In this document: positions 48,901-61,599 of the stretch, one piece after another
How the letters are laid out: every line of letters starts with the position of its first letter
Position numbering within the stretch: position 1 is the stretch's first letter
NCBI GenBank assembly: GCA_037074705.1
Contig: CM073592.1
Coordinates: 52,436,129 to 52,500,128 of the forward strand
Length of the DNA stretch: 64,000 nucleotides
Reading direction: 5' to 3'
Source of the DNA: Zhengitettix transpicula
Taxonomy: Eukaryota > Arthropoda > Insecta > Orthoptera > Tetrigidae
Position numbers and translations under genes: made by a program
Notes under the pieces: model-generated
Databases searched by the model: none
What the model was told of the DNA's origin: nothing
What the model saw: only the letters and a program-made list of their open reading frames with translations

Positions 48901-51900
48901 AAAATTATTTTAATACATATGAATTACTGTTCAAGTATTAAAAAAATTGGTTGTTTTTAATATTGAAAATGTTGCCTACTGTTAGAGTTGAGCAAAAGAA
49001 TGTTACCTGCTGTTAGAGGTGAGCAAAAGATTGTTAGAAGTGAGAAAAATAACCTCAAATTGATTCAAATAGTCAATTCTTGGAAATAACTGCTCTCAAA
49101 AATGACTTAGTAGATAGAGTTATGGCTCACAGTTTGAGTCGTAGATTCGTGAGCGAGTTGCTCAAATCATAGGGTCATGTGCGAGTCATCTCTTAAGCTG
49201 TCGTCTCATGGGCAAGTTGCTTGAGTCGGGTCATGAGTTCAGTTAAAGAAATATTAGACTCACTCTAGTTCTAAATTAAAAATTTAATAGTGCCACTCTC
49301 CAAGAATTAATAAACATTGACAATCATACTAAATTTTGAAGTGATAGGCTTAGATCCTACAGGCAGTTCCCCACTAATATATAAACATTAACAACTTTAA
49401 TTTACAAGAATATGCCGAATAAATGTTATCCATATATATAGATTGCAGTGTAGATAACATTGCAAATTATTTCACACATTACTTGTTTTGAAGTTGAATG
49501 TTTAGTTTCCAATAAATACTGGAAGGTTAGCTAGGATGAGGTCAATGCCCTAACCAAGGGATTAACCCTTGTTATCAAGGACTGTGAAGCCTCCCTCCCT
49601 CCCTCCCTCTCTCCCACTCCCTCATCATACATCCTTTTTTATTATATAGATAATATTATTTCAAGAATAATAGTGGGATCTCAATAATTGTAGGATATAT
49701 GTAAAATTAAAATTGTGAAATGACATCACAACAATACTTTTATGCACAATAGCACAGATATATTCATGCACAGCTAACTCAACATGATATTGTGAATTTT
49801 CAGTAACTCTGATGACATCCTATGTTTAATTGAGGACATTTTGTCTGCACTCCATTGTTCTCAATACAATTTTATTTTTCAATGGAAATTGTCTTAAATG
49901 CTTTTATAACAAAATTTCAGAAAAAGCACATTGTGACATGCAAAAACTCTGCAAACAGTTGCCAACATTTTTTATTGTTGGTCATTTTTATTGTAATGTA
50001 ATGAGATGAGATAGAGAGAAAATCAGATCAGATACTTCTTATTATTATTTAAAATGGATTGTGAAATTAGCAGCGATTTCAGCTTTGCTTATGGCATAAA
50101 ATTCTGGTGTTCATAATTAAGTTATTCAGCTTCAATTGTCTGTATCTTCCAAAATTATTGAGAGCCCAAATATATATATTTTTTGCAGTAATCTTATTTT
50201 AAATTCATTTATTAGGGAAAAAATTGCAATTTCATTTGGCTTGTGACAAAAAGTAAAACTGTCAAATTCCAGATAATTTAATGAAATTTGCACAATTGCA
50301 TCCGGTGTTTACCGCGAAGCTGTCAGTTTATGATTATAGCACAATAGAATATTTTATTTCAGTAATATTTTTACTCATAAAATATTCCTTTAATTTTTAG
50401 GTACCTTGTCACTTATTCCCCACATGAGCATGAAGAAGGTGAACCAAAAAAACTAATTGCGTGGGATATTCGAACTGGTTTAGAAAAAAGAACATTCTAT
50501 CCTGAAACCCCTGCTACGTGGCCTATTCTAAGGTGGTCACATGATGATAGGTATTTTGCTCGCCTTGGTGAAGATGCGCTTAGTGTTTATGAAACACCAG
50601 TAAGTATTTTCTCATTGTGTTTTATTATATAACTTTAATAATTATTTTACATTTGCTCAGTACATTGATATATATAAAATGACTACATGTTAGTTACATA
50701 GTTCAGTTTATCTTTGAGTGTCCATGTATATCATAAAAATGTTAAATCTAATTCATATATAACATTTACCTTAAGAAGTACATAATAGTCTATGTGGAAA
50801 AACTTTTCTTTTACAGTCATTTGGTTTGCTGGACAAAAAGAGTTTCAAAATTCCAGGAATTAGAGACTTCTGTTGGTCTCCAACTGACAATGTTTTGGCT
50901 TATTGGGTTGCAGAAGATAAAGATGTACCAGCACGTGTTACTCTATTAGAAATTCCAAGGTGATTTGTTTTTGTAATGGTAATAATGCCTGTCTTACAGA
51001 TGTAAATTGTAAGGATCCAAAATATAAATTGCTAAATTTTGTATGTCTGCTTTCCATAACTTTTACTGCTGTTGCTTGCTGCTACATGCTTGAGATTTGA
51101 GTGTCATGTAACTGATACCATACTTGCATACTAATGAAACTGCTTATTTATTCACTGTAATTTATGGCTGAATTTTATGTCATGATATAACTAGTACTAA
51201 AGCTAGCTTTGATTAAATTATATATATTCCATAGAAATACGCGTTCTTTCAATAGGTGCATTCTGTCTTCAGGGTGACCATATTTTGTCACAGAATTTCA
51301 AATAAAATTGATTGGGATTGTAATTTGTTTAAATAATACAAATCATACATGTAAACAAATTTTTATTGGATGCATGTTAACATAATTTTATACACACTCA
51401 TGTTCTCCGAATAAGTTTCATGAGTTCATTACAGATTTAAACACAGTTTTTATCTTATACAATGTTAATGTTTGCAACATTATTGCTTGTAAATGTTTTT
51501 CTTCTCTTAAGATCATGGTACACTCATGAATTCTTCATTGTGTCTTACAGCTAGGTCATGAAGGATGTAATATAGTGAACTGTAGGTCAGTCCAGGCTGA
51601 GGGTTTACAATGGATGGAGAATTTTCATACCTGGTTGGTAGTGGACTTAGATAGCTCAATAGTAGAGCACACACATACTAAGCAGGAAACCTGGGTCCTG
51701 TCGAGATTTTTCTGTCCTGATCATTAAAATTAAACATCATGCCGTATATAGCTGAGCTGTATTGAAAACTTTTCTTCTGTTATTTCTTTGCCCCATGATT
51801 AATTCATGTTAATATGCATTCTTCATTGAGTCCAAAAGTTTAATCAAGAAGGACTTGATCAGGTTAATTATAGGAGAAGCTGGGCTCAGGCTATACAATG

Positions 51901-54900
51901 GATGGAGAAGTATCTTACCTAGGCAGGAGACAATTCTGGTTGCTCAGTGATAGAGTACCTATACTAAACTAGAGACCTGGGTTAAATTCCTGAGCTGATT
52001 GAAATTTTTCCATTCTGGTCCCTTAAAAAAAGGCTTTTGATACAATTTTAAGTCTTGTTAAAATACTTCAAAGACTCGATGTATTTTCATTCAAATGTCT
52101 ATTTTCAATAAAATATATACAAGAACATATTGCACATAACATTTTGAAATTATTTGAATGTACCATGATCTGATATAATTATAGTTATACAATTTCATGC
52201 ACATTAATCCATGGCCCTTAAATATATAGTGTATATTGGAAATTTGGTGTGTTTAGATTTTTTTAGCAAAGTTAAAGTTAACACTAATATTTGATTCGCA
52301 TGTATTATATTCTGAAAGATAACCTTTTATTAAATTTGTACTTTGTTAACAAACTTGCAGTTCCAAATAAAATTTTACCAGTACATTGATCAATTTAATC
52401 TATTTGAGGTTGTGCAACTAGATTAAACAAATTGAATAATAAAATTACATTTATGTTTATGAAAAACACAAAATGTCAATCTGTGGCACATCACTTATTA
52501 TGTTTTTCCATTACATGCTTTAATGCAAGTATAATATATAATTAGAGTGATTAACTATCATCAAGGATGTAACTATTACTTTACACTATATACACATGCA
52601 ATATTTGTAATCATGTTAAATTTTGTAAATTTTTAGCCGTAATGAGATACGAGTGAAGAATCTTTTCAATGTGGCAGATTGTAAGATTTATTGGCAGAAA
52701 TCTGGGGATTACTTGTGTGTAACTGTGAATAGGTACTCAAGGCTAACAAGGAAGGACAAGGAAGTTAAGTACAGTGTAAGTAAAAAAACTTATAATTATT
52801 AATTACATATTAACACAGTTCACTAAATAACGGAAAATAAAATCATGTAAAAGTAATTCAACAAACAATTGGTAATATAATTTATTTATTCTATGTATGA
52901 TTTTCATTGTGTAAGATTCAGTTAATTAAAGTTGTTTTACCATTATTCACATATTTGCATTGAACACAGTTCTTTTGGGAAGTTATTTTTAATAAGTGTG
53001 ACTTCATTTTTAGGTTGTGTAATGTAAATAGATTCAACAACAAATTTCATTTTCAGTCTAATATTATGTAATTAAATTGTAAATTACATTTGAAGTTAAG
53101 TGAAAGTGGTTTGGTAACTTAACAATAATGTTTGGTTTAACCATTTTTTGAGAAGTAAATGGAAAGGTATATACATACGTTACACATTTAGGAACTGGAC
53201 AAGATACTGGTCTATTCTACGAATAATCTAACATGAGACATGATAGAATCTGGGAGTATCTGGACCATAGGAGTGCAGTCAATTATTCCCACAGGATTCT
53301 TTGTAAGATAGACACATATCCTGGTGGCACGAATACATGGATAGAAAATATGCATTACACATTGATTTCTGTAGATTTATTTGACAAAATGAAGGTTTAT
53401 AAATGGATTACAAAAAATAAATGGTCATTTTGATAAAAAGTTTGATAACTTATATATATATATATATATATATATAGGGGTTTGCAAATTTAAAATATTT
53501 TTTAAATAATTATAATTTTGTAGATGAATATGGCTAAATTATTGGCCGAAAGCTCATGGGTTTCAAATTTAAAAGAATGTTGGTAATGAAGTTTTAAATT
53601 ATTGATTAAAAACCTGTAGGGTTACAATACATTAATACCAAATTTAAAAGTCAAGTCATATTAAATTTATAATCCTTGAAGAATAAGGCATCAGTTTCTT
53701 GATATTTTGTTTCTCACTTCCTAGTTTCATTCTCCTTTTTCAAATTCAGTTTTGTGTTACATGATATGTTCTAGCATTTCTTGTTATTTAGATTTTCACT
53801 TCTACATTCTTTCTAAATTTGTAATAACTGAATTTAAATATTTTGTGACTTATTAAAAATATTAAAGTGTTGCTATCAATTAATTCATAAACAATTTTTT
53901 AAAATACAGGGAATGTATTGCAACTTCGAAATTTTTCATATGAGGGAGAAGAACATTCCTGTGGATAGTGTTGAAATAAAGGAAACTATTCAAGCTTTTG
54001 ATTGGGAACCTGTTGGATCCAAATTTGCTATAATTCATGGTGACTCTAGTAATACATGTGTCAGCTTTTATGGTGTTAAAACAGGACTGGCTCCTACTTT
54101 ATTGAGTGAGTAGGATTTTGCCCCATTTAAATTTAATTATGTATTGTAGTTTTAAATAATGAATATATGAGATTAATGTTGCTCCATAGCTTTTTGTATA
54201 TTTGTAATGCCGTGTATAATAATTACCTTTAGGTCAACTGTAGTTTTTTCTATATACACAGTATATGTTTCTTAAGCTTATTTAAGTTGTACTGATTCTT
54301 CTTCCAGAAAAATTTGAGAAGAGATCTTGTAATCAGTTGTATTGGGCACCATGTGGACAATTTATTGTTCTTGCTGGTGATGCAGGCTCTTTGGAGTTTA
54401 TTGATACTAATGATTTTCTTGTCATGAATACAAGTGAACATTTTAAGGCTTCTGTTGTTGAATGGGATCCAACTGGGCGTTATGTTGTAACAGCTGTGAC
54501 AATGTGGAAAACCAAGGTATTTTAAATTAAATCATATTTTTTTCTTTCTACAATTAGTGGAAATTGTCTAAAAGTCAAAATTTATTTATTAACATTAAAA
54601 TTTACAATTTAGTGAAATACATGGATTCTTCTCACCGTTTATTTGTATATTATTAAAGAAACATTTAAAATTTGTTGTAAATTTGAATAAACAATTTAAC
54701 AGAAATTTTAGATATCCTCCAACTTCCATGGCAATGTAGGTGAATGTCAAAAGAAAAATAATTGTGTTATGAATTATGGAAGCATGTGATTAATGGAAAG
54801 ACAATTGTTAGAGGATGTTGTGTCCAGGACTTAAACTGAACTGTAAGATGGAGGAAGAAAAGTTCTCAAATATGGAATTTAGAATCTGACAAGGCGAGTA

Positions 54901-57166
54901 AGGAGGGTCAGTGTGAATGGTTGAAAATGTGCTGTAGCTCTGGGAGTGAGCAGGTATTGCAAAATGTGTTTGTGGTTATTAACATTTGGGAAGAAGTATT
55001 GTTGCTCGACCTATGTAACAGCCGTCTTCAATTTGTTGGGAAATGGTGTGGCAGGAGAGGTAATGCTTTTTTTTTGTAGGCAGGACTTTATGAAGGATTT
55101 CAGAAAATTAATTGAGGGAATAGATTGAGATTTAGAGCAGAGATGGGACTGTTTCTTGCTGATGAAAGGCTGGCAACTTGTCTTTGGTTGGTGAGAGTGA
55201 GGGCAACTTGTAGAAGTTGGAAGAGTGTCTCAAGGCAATCTTTGGGCAGGTGTAGAGTGTTGTGGAAGGAATGTTTTTTATGTTGGATAGGAATGGCTTG
55301 AGGATATTGGTGAACCACAACTAGATTGAAAGTTTAAACAGGTGGCATTTAATTCATTCATAAATCAGAACTAGGATAAACATATGTTACACACTTAAGA
55401 AAGGTTCAAATGTTGTTTACACACCAACTGCTCCTAGCCAGCAAACTTCTGTGCAACTTGTGTGTCTGTGAGGTGTGTTGCACTAAGGGCCTGAAGCCAA
55501 CATCTTTTGCTAAGATTTTATATTTTTCTATTTTGATGCAGTAATTGAGTAATAAAGTCAACGTTATAAACAATACTACAGTTTTTATGGACAGTTTGTG
55601 ATAAAAATGTTTTCATTATTTGGTTATAAATTTTGCATATGCCACACTTTTTTAAAACAATTATTATTAAAGAAAATATGTTTATTATAGGTTGATCATG
55701 CATACTGGATATGGTCATTTCAAGGTAAAAACATCGAAAGAGTTTCAGCTCCAAATCTTCGTTTATTCAAGTGGAGACCTCGTCCTCCAACATTACTTGC
55801 TGTAAACCAACAAAATGAAATAAAAAAGAATTTGAAAAAGTACAGTCTACAGTTTGAAACAAAGGACAGAATGCGCATGTCTAAAGCATCAAAGGTATGT
55901 AATAAAATATTTCATCGGGATTGTAACTTTTGTTACTAAGTTAATTAACATATTTATTTTCTTCTTTTAGGAATTGATAGAAAAGAGAGCTAAACTTATG
56001 GATGAATTCACAGAATATAGGAATCGTTGCATGGAATTATATCAGAAGCAAAAGTCCATACGTTTGGCCTTGAGGACTAGTAAGTTGACAATTATTTAAA
56101 AGTTTGGTTTGCTACTAATTTTTATTCTTACAAAATTGAGAATATTGTATGTACATTGCAGATTTCATTTTATACAGTTTCAATTTTTTCCCGAATATAA
56201 TACAGGTTGGCACTATCAATTTCATCTTTTTCATTTACCCTTGTTTGTTTCTGAGCTGTTGGTCATATTATCAAGCATTCCTACAGCTGATCTATTTGTA
56301 AAAGCCATATTGAATATAATTTTTTTCTATAAATGGTTAATCTTGAAACTCTTGATAACAGAAGATGCCTTCTTCAGCAGTCTATTCTCCCATCATGGTG
56401 GGCTCAGTTCTGCTATGACCCACTCTCGTATTAATTGGGGTTTGTTTTATTCTTTTCAATAATTGTCTTGTGGTCATACTTTTGTCTGTCATGCCCTGTG
56501 TGGTCACTAGAAACCTGACACCGTACTACACCTCTTAGGCAATCCAGAACTGATCAAGGTTCCTAAAACAAGTAGATATTGTTCCTAAATAGCATATTTA
56601 AAAGAGAGAGAATGCAGGTAGATGGCATTAGGAACACAGTTTGTGAAGTGTGTAATGTGTTGCATAAAAGACAACCAATCACAAAACTTGGTAAAATTGC
56701 ATTATTATTACTGGGAAGGTGGCACCTCTGTGTCAGACACTTCTGTGGTATGGCTGTCATGTGGATTATATTTTGAGGGTACTTCATCACGAAAGTTGAT
56801 GGAATGAATTGAAATGGTGCCACTGCATTATTATTCGTCTGGGTTTACCACTATAGAGATAGACTTACTTATTATTGACCTAAGGTTGTTTAATTAAATT
56901 TGGGAAACAGTATAATACTCCAGAAGACAAGTTTAATAACATCTGCTTACAAAGAAATGTAAAAGATTCTAATTCTGGTAAGCCTGTATCTAAAGACAAA
57001 CTAAAATTGTGTAGCTTATTACAGTTTTTTATTTCATTTGACTACATTATTGTATGAAATATAATTTTCAGATGTTGACACTGATGAGCTGGATTCTGAT
57101 AAAGGAAATGTAGAAGAGGAAATTGTTGAATTTTTTGTGAAAGAAGAAATAATTCCATTGGATTAA
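45772..57166 (+). CDS. EIF3B: Eukaryotic translation initiation factor 3 subunit b, complete, 13 exons
   Basis: EIF3B is a scaffold of the eIF3 complex in the cytoplasm. It bridges eIF3a, eIF3i, eIF3g and eIF3j and binds the 40S subunit during start-codon selection. Thirteen exons join in phase to 2088 nt (695 aa), about the usual length. Residues 1-45 are an acidic Asp/Glu tail. At about 60-148 is an [11 protein letters not shown] (RNP-2), then KGYIFLEY (RNP-1). From about 150 to 600 come WD-type beta-propeller blades, with [55 protein letters not shown] and EWDPTGRYV. Residues 629-660 ([18 protein letters not shown]) are the helix that contacts eIF3i and eIF3g. The C end is acidic and finishes in IPLD. 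ATG lies in AAGATGGCT after a CpG-rich leader. Confidence 0.97.
45908..46637. other. EIF3B intron 1, nothing recognised
   Basis: AT-rich intron sequence with no repeat family that I can identify. Confidence 0.7.
46638..46833 (+). CDS. EIF3B: EIF3B exon 2 (RRM, first half)
   Basis: The acceptor is TTTTTCAG and the donor GTAAGT. It carries RNP-2 VVVVDGVP and the helix [16 protein letters not shown]. Confidence 0.95.
47209..47328 (+). CDS. EIF3B: EIF3B exon 3 (RRM, RNP-1)
   Basis: [20 protein letters not shown], then the last RRM strand [11 protein letters not shown]. The acceptor is ATTTTTAG and the donor GTGAGT. Confidence 0.95.
47575..47835 (+). repeat. tRNA-derived SINE, copy 1 of 3 in EIF3B
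   Basis: The unit starts ATTCTTCATTGAAGTC, then GTACAATGGATAGAG, an A-box region ACTCAGTGGTTAGAAC, a B box TGGGTTCAATTTCC, and a body with ATTCAGTTTC. Two further copies in the same order and orientation are in intron 7. It lies in EIF3B intron 3. Confidence 0.7.
48174..48360 (+). CDS. EIF3B: EIF3B exon 4
   Basis: [16 protein letters not shown] through NPELVMERE, the linker into the propeller. The donor is GTGAGT. Confidence 0.95.
48454..48608 (+). CDS. EIF3B: EIF3B exon 5
   Basis: [20 protein letters not shown], the first propeller blade. The donor is GTAAGT. Confidence 0.95.
48971..49045. repeat. Short tandem repeat, about 2.3 copies of 32 bp
   Basis: The unit TGTTACCTRCTGTTAGAG, then TTGAGCAAAAGA, occurs twice with few changes, and a third partial copy follows. 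Confidence 0.7.
49590..49615. repeat. (CCCT)n microsatellite
   Basis: CCTCCCTCCCTCCCTCCCTC, a pyrimidine-only tract. Confidence 0.85.
50401..50599 (+). CDS. EIF3B: EIF3B exon 6
   Basis: [12 protein letters not shown] through [13 protein letters not shown], following a TAATTTTTAG acceptor. Confidence 0.95.
50817..50959 (+). CDS. EIF3B: EIF3B exon 7
   Basis: [20 protein letters not shown] through TLLEIP. The acceptor is CTTTTACAG. Confidence 0.95.
51525..51795 (+). repeat. tRNA-derived SINE, copy 2 of 3 in EIF3B
   Basis: ATTCTTCATTG, TACAATGGATGGAGAA, TAGCTCAATAGTAGAGCAC (A-box region), CCTGGGTCCTGTCGAGA (degraded B box), TTTTTCTGTCCTGATCA and TATATAGCTGAGCTGTATTG lie in the family's order. 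Confidence 0.75.
51815..52035 (+). repeat. tRNA-derived SINE, copy 3 of 3 in EIF3B
   Basis: A tandem neighbour of copy 2, with ATTCTTCATTGAGTC, TACAATGGATGGAGAAG, TTGCTCAGTGATAGAGTAC (A-box region) and CTGGGTTAAATTCC (B box), cut off after TTCCATTCTGGTCC. Confidence 0.75.
52637..52775 (+). CDS. EIF3B: EIF3B exon 8
   Basis: [20 protein letters not shown], then CVTVNRYSR. The donor is GTAAGT. Confidence 0.95.
52776..53909. other. EIF3B intron 8
   Basis: It holds a TA run at 53450-53476 and otherwise unremarkable AT-rich sequence. Confidence 0.7.
53450..53476. repeat. (TA)n microsatellite
   Basis: A 27-base TA run. Confidence 0.9.
53910..54105 (+). CDS. EIF3B: EIF3B exon 9
   Basis: [19 protein letters not shown], then [16 protein letters not shown]. 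The acceptor is AAAATACAG and the donor GTGAGT. Confidence 0.95.
54308..54516 (+). CDS. EIF3B: EIF3B exon 10
   Basis: [19 protein letters not shown], then [15 protein letters not shown]. The acceptor is CTTCCAG. Confidence 0.95.
54880..55380 (-). pseudogene. Degraded retroelement fragment, Penelope-like family suspected
   Basis: The minus strand is Pro/His/Leu-rich and broken by stops. AAGGCAATCTTTGGGCAG (55232) resembles AAGGCAACCCTTGGGCAG (5391) in the Penelope-like fragment, and both are followed by an AATTCATTCA stretch. I see no catalytic motif, so the assignment is weak. It lies in EIF3B intron 10. Confidence 0.4.
55691..55894 (+). CDS. EIF3B: EIF3B exon 11
   Basis: [17 protein letters not shown], then [12 protein letters not shown] and the start of the C-terminal helix region. 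The donor is GTATGT. Confidence 0.95.
55971..56079 (+). CDS. EIF3B: EIF3B exon 12
   Basis: [20 protein letters not shown], the helix that binds the eIF3i/eIF3g module. The preceding intron is only 76 bp. Confidence 0.95.
56080..57071. other. EIF3B intron 12, nothing recognised
   Basis: AT-rich with mildly GC-richer 56340-56830. Short frames on both strands have no family features. Confidence 0.6.
57072..57166 (+). CDS. EIF3B: EIF3B exon 13 (stop)
   Basis: [20 protein letters not shown], ending IPLD and TAA (57164-57166). The acceptor is AATTTTCAG. Confidence 0.93.
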
Positions 57167-57494
57167 TCACCCAGTGCTTTAGATTTTACTGCCATTCTTG
57201 GAAACCTCTGGGATCGGACGTGGATTATCCTTGCTCTTTGCTAAGACAAAAGAGATTGTGTATGCAATTAAACTCAGACCTTCCTCTTACATCAAAGGAT
57301 ATTGTTGAGAAATCCTTTGTCTTGAGGTTGTAAATGATGTTTATAAATAATCATTACTGCAGTTTATTTAATACAAGTTTTCAGTATTTAAGTATTGGAA
57401 CATTATTCCCTGTCTGTATCTTGCGTCGTAGCCTCTCACTTTTCAAATTGTACTTTGGTAAATATTATCATGTTCCATATAGAATATGTTGTAA

Positions 57495-57500
57495 AATAAA
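57495..57500 (+). terminator. Probable EIF3B poly(A) signal
   Basis: The first AATAAA after the stop, giving a 3' UTR of about 350 bases. Confidence 0.55.
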
Positions 57501-58385
57501 AATAGTTTTATTTGATCTGGCTGTCATTAATTTGATTGTATCCAATTAAAAGTATCTATTTCACTGTAAATATTTGTATATTTTGAAATTTAAAAATAAC
57601 ATATTGCTTTTACATTCTATTAGGGAATGTAATTCTTCTCGTTCCTTTCTCACCCTGATCACATGAAGTATGTGCATCTATCACCTTCTGGAAATTCAAC
57701 TCAGTTTGTTCATTGTTTACATCAATTTGTGATAGATTCTACAATAAAGCAGGTTTTTTTTTCAGACGTATCTGCAGTTTTTGTTCTACGAGACAGAAAT
57801 TTACCATACTTGACTATATTAATATAATGTACATTGTGCCTCATAAACTGGTGTTCTTAGACTATTTAATTCATAGTGATTTAAACTATGGCAAAGATTT
57901 AATTCTCAAGACTCTTTATTTACTACTTATTTTTATACACAAGCACCTCGTTTCCGAAAGGAAATATCAATTATTTGAGCAGTGTCAGGTTACCTAATCA
58001 AGCTGGAAGTAGTAAGGCCAGCTGACTAAGTAGGCAAACAAAAATGCAGCATAAAAAGTTAACAATTTTATTTGTTTAAATATTTACATAAACAATGTTA
58101 ATGTAAAAGATTTGGTGATCGTTGTTTTGCATTGAATCTTAATGATCAAATAAGCTAAAAATATTGTTTTTGTACTATGTTAATACCTATAATAAATTGT
58201 TCAGCTAGTTTCTATATGTAAAGATAACTTATCTTTACATTATATCATTTGGTGTTACATTGTCACATTTGAAAACTGTGTTAAAAGTGAGAATTTAGAC
58301 GAGCTTCTATAGGTGAGAAAAGTTACAATTCTGAAATCTAAATGTCGCTCTTAATGTGCCACATTCAATTTGCCCAAGGCAATAC

Positions 58386-58800
58386 AGGGTGATTCTGTGG
58401 TCATGGAACAAACTTTGAGGGGTGGTGCAGCTTAATAAAACATGCCTTTGTTATATGGGGAATGAATGGTCGGAAGTGACACGTTGACGTATTAATTTGG
58501 TCAACGAATTGTGTGAAGAATAAAAGATTACTTGCTGTCACAATTTGTATTGTGCTAATCGTAATATGGTTCACAGCTAAATATCGGAGGCTTTCCCGAT
58601 GAATCGCACTAAGAAAGATTTCTCGAGTTTACATCCTGGTGATGTTAGTAAACGGCGACGGTTGTCACCCAGGCTGAATGCTCTGCTGCAGAAACACTCC
58701 CATTTATATAAACTCGAGGGAAGGCTGAACCGCGGTGCTGCGATCATTCCTCTCTCGCGTAGACGGCGGGTTGCAGTTGTCTCTGCTTTACTCAATTGAA
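58386..58800. repeat. Dispersed repeat, copy 1 (related to 60185-60785)
   Basis: It begins with TACAGGGTGATTCTGTGG, a terminus type seen in many arthropod repeats. GGAGGCTTTCCCGATG, then AGATTTCTCGAGTTTACATC (58587-58636), aligns with GAAGGCTTTCCCGGTG, then AAATTTCTCGGGTTTCCACC at 60529-60580. It is CpG-rich and non-coding. Confidence 0.55.
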
Positions 58801-60184
58801 AGCTTGTGGCTGTTTTTGTCCCTGTTCTTGATGTTTATTGACTCCAGGATTACACCGTCCTAGAGTACTCTCGTTTATTCAAAGGAAACCTTGTGTCCTA
58901 TAGTAATGGCATAGCTATATTTTATCGGTGTTCAGTCTCATAACTTTAGAAAAAATATTTTTTACCTTAAGTATCTACGATTTTTTTAAATATTTAGTTA
59001 TCAAACGAGAATTCGAATGATTTATGTATAATTTTGTTCCGCATGATGTAAGTTAGATTTATATTGAGTGAGAACGTATAGTTAAATAAAATAATACTTA
59101 AAATATTTACTAGTAAATTACAAATATACCATCTGTGATATACTTCTGAGGAGTTGGGATCAGGTGCATTGTACATTGAAGTTGCTGATATATCAGTCAT
59201 ATGTTACCGTTTCTACAAAGAGTGAAGTGGACTCTCTAGAATTTGGTTGGTAAGTATTATGTTGCATCATATTTAATGAAAGAGTTAAATTTAGTTGTAA
59301 TATCCCGTAGTTAATGTCAAATAGTATAAAACGAACGTGAATTAAGAAAAGGATAAGTGCTTATGCAAAGATTAGACCAGGAAGATAGCTGTGGGAATGG
59401 TATAAGCGTTAATTTGACTGATATTGAATTTGTTGCCACAAGCCTATTGACAAAAATAATAAATAAGTTATGTTTTGTTAGGAACCTCAATTGTTAAATT
59501 TACGAAATGAGACAAAAAGGCTTTAAAAAGTTTAATGTCGTGTTTTAAGATTGATTTTTCTCTTTTAGAACCTTGATTGTTCTCAGAAATTATTCATTTT
59601 TCATGCCTTGTTTAAAAATATTTTTGTTAACATAATGATTTATAACGGACACGATATTCATTACGTTTGAGTGAAATGGGAACAATCATTGTTGGGAGAT
59701 TTTGTGATAATCTTGTACGCTGGATGAATTAAACCAAATACTTATGATGGTCGACATAATGAATATTGGATGAAAACCTTCATTTTAAATGCTGGTTTTT
59801 CATTCTAGAAATGATTCCTAAACAAGTGAAAAAAAATTTAAATGAAAGAATACAGTTTTTGGTTTGTTAAGAGACAAAGATAATAGCATTTTATTTACAG
59901 ACCAAACGTTAGTAAGTTAGTTTATTTCATCAAGTGTTATAAGCTCTTCCATAACATTTCCTATCTCTAAACACCATCCAGTTACATTTTATATATAATT
60001 GGCATGGAACTGAATGATTGTCAGAAACGTTTCTTTAATTATTTTTCAGTTCAGAATCGTACCTCATAATTGTTTCTTTACTACATACATATTTCACTTG
60101 AGACTGATTATGGTGAAGTGTGTCTACGTTGGAATGAAAATTATTAACTTTTCGGGGCTATTATATAATTTTTTTCAGTACTAG

Positions 60185-60785
60185 ACAGCGCGGTGTTGCA
60201 TTGTCAATATAATAAAGTCTGTCAAGAAAAGTTCCAACAAAGGGTGACAGGATTGTTCGAATGGGTTCCGGTGACCGACGTAAGGCGGGATAACTGGGAT
60301 CAGTCGTATTTATCCGGTGAGCGCTTCGGTAAAAATTTCGCTGGACGTGTTATTACAAGACATTCTTCTTCTTCTGAGGCTCTACAACGTTCCTTCGAAC
60401 ATTTTCGCCTTCTCCACAACAAATTTGTGCAGTGTTTAGCAGTTTTCACTTTTTACGGGTGATGAGTAGCTGGCCCAACACCCTACCCCCAACTTGCAGG
60501 ACCAGTGGACTACTCTTGGTCAAAGAACGAAGGCTTTCCCGGTGTATTTGTTGAAGAAAAATTTCTCGGGTTTCCACCTGGGTAACAATGCGATTGAAAC
60601 GCGACGTTTCGACGGACAAATGCACTGCCGTCATCTTCTAGGCGAAGTCTGGCTCCTACCCTTCGACCTGTCAGGCTTGGGTGGCCCTACCAGGAGCTTA
60701 AGCCTGCCAGCATAGTTCTCCGGGTCATAGGAGCACTCAAACCTCCCCGCCATGATAAGGCGGTAGTCGTTGGAGAGGTATTAGA
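60185..60785. repeat. Dispersed repeat, copy 2, GC-rich
   Basis: An abruptly GC-rich block of about 600 bp in AT-rich flanks. It holds CTGGCCCAACACCCTACCCC, the shared CTTTCCCGG...TTTCTCGGG core, and CCTACCAGGAGCTTAAGCC...CATAGTTCTCCGGGTCAT near its end. This composition is typical of a recent insertion. The 90-codon frame at 60193-60462 looks accidental. Confidence 0.55.
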
Positions 60786-61599
60786 AGACATTGATAAATA
60801 TATATATTTTACATTTATTTATTTCTAACTATCTGTCATAAAAAGAGACATTTAGTTATTGTTTTGATACACAGATTAAAACTTTTCATTGAAAAATTTT
60901 CAAAACTAAAACTAGATGTTTGTAGAGTATTTGTTCACAAAGTCTGATAAATAAGGACTAAATAAAGTGACATTAGCATATCTTTGTGGACTTTTTTTTA
61001 TAAGGATAGTTAAGAGAAACAGGCTGTACGATATAGGCCAACTTGAACAATGAAGACAGCGTTTACGTCAAAACGAAATATCGAACCTGTTTAGACCCAT
61101 TTTCAGTGAAGTATATATGTATAGAGGGAAATAGAAAATTATTATATGCCAACTTCATCCTACATCACTATTTGTTTTACTCTTTAAATTACCTCCATCA
61201 CATCTCTTTTGTGGCATGAGGATTATATATGCTATACATATTTGTATCTGTGCTAAAATTTAAAGTCCATAGAATCTTAGAACTGATGCCATTTTGATTT
61301 TGTCTTGTTGTCACCTCTTATTTTTGATTACTACAAATCAATGTATTTTATTATGGTGAATTACCATTGATAGTCTGTTGCTAATAGACATTGAATTTGA
61401 TTTCAAATGTATCTGGTATAGCCTCTTTATCATCATTATATGTATGTAGCAATAGGCTGAAGAATTTTTTTATGAATAGAGCATGTAAAATTTATGAAGT
61501 TACATATGCAGTAGTTGTAACAAGCAGGTTCTTAATTAAAGGTTTTTGGTATGTAACATGTAATCAGAAAGCTTTTATCATTTTCGGCAGAAATAATTG

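Larger units (their letters stand above)
48609..50400. other. EIF3B intron 5
   Basis: It holds a small tandem repeat (48971-49045) and a CCCT-rich tract (49590-49615). The rest is AT-rich with no recognised element. Confidence 0.65.
50960..52636. other. EIF3B intron 7
   Basis: Two tandem SINE copies lie in the middle third. The rest is AT-rich without recognised features. Confidence 0.7.

Noticed and set aside
56109..56462. 118-codon plus-strand frame in EIF3B intron 12
   Set aside because: It lies wholly within an intron and has the Phe/Leu/Ile composition of translated AT-rich DNA.
60193..60462. 90-codon frame in a GC-rich block
   Set aside because: The block is part of a dispersed repeat related to 58386-58800, and the frame has no recognisable features.
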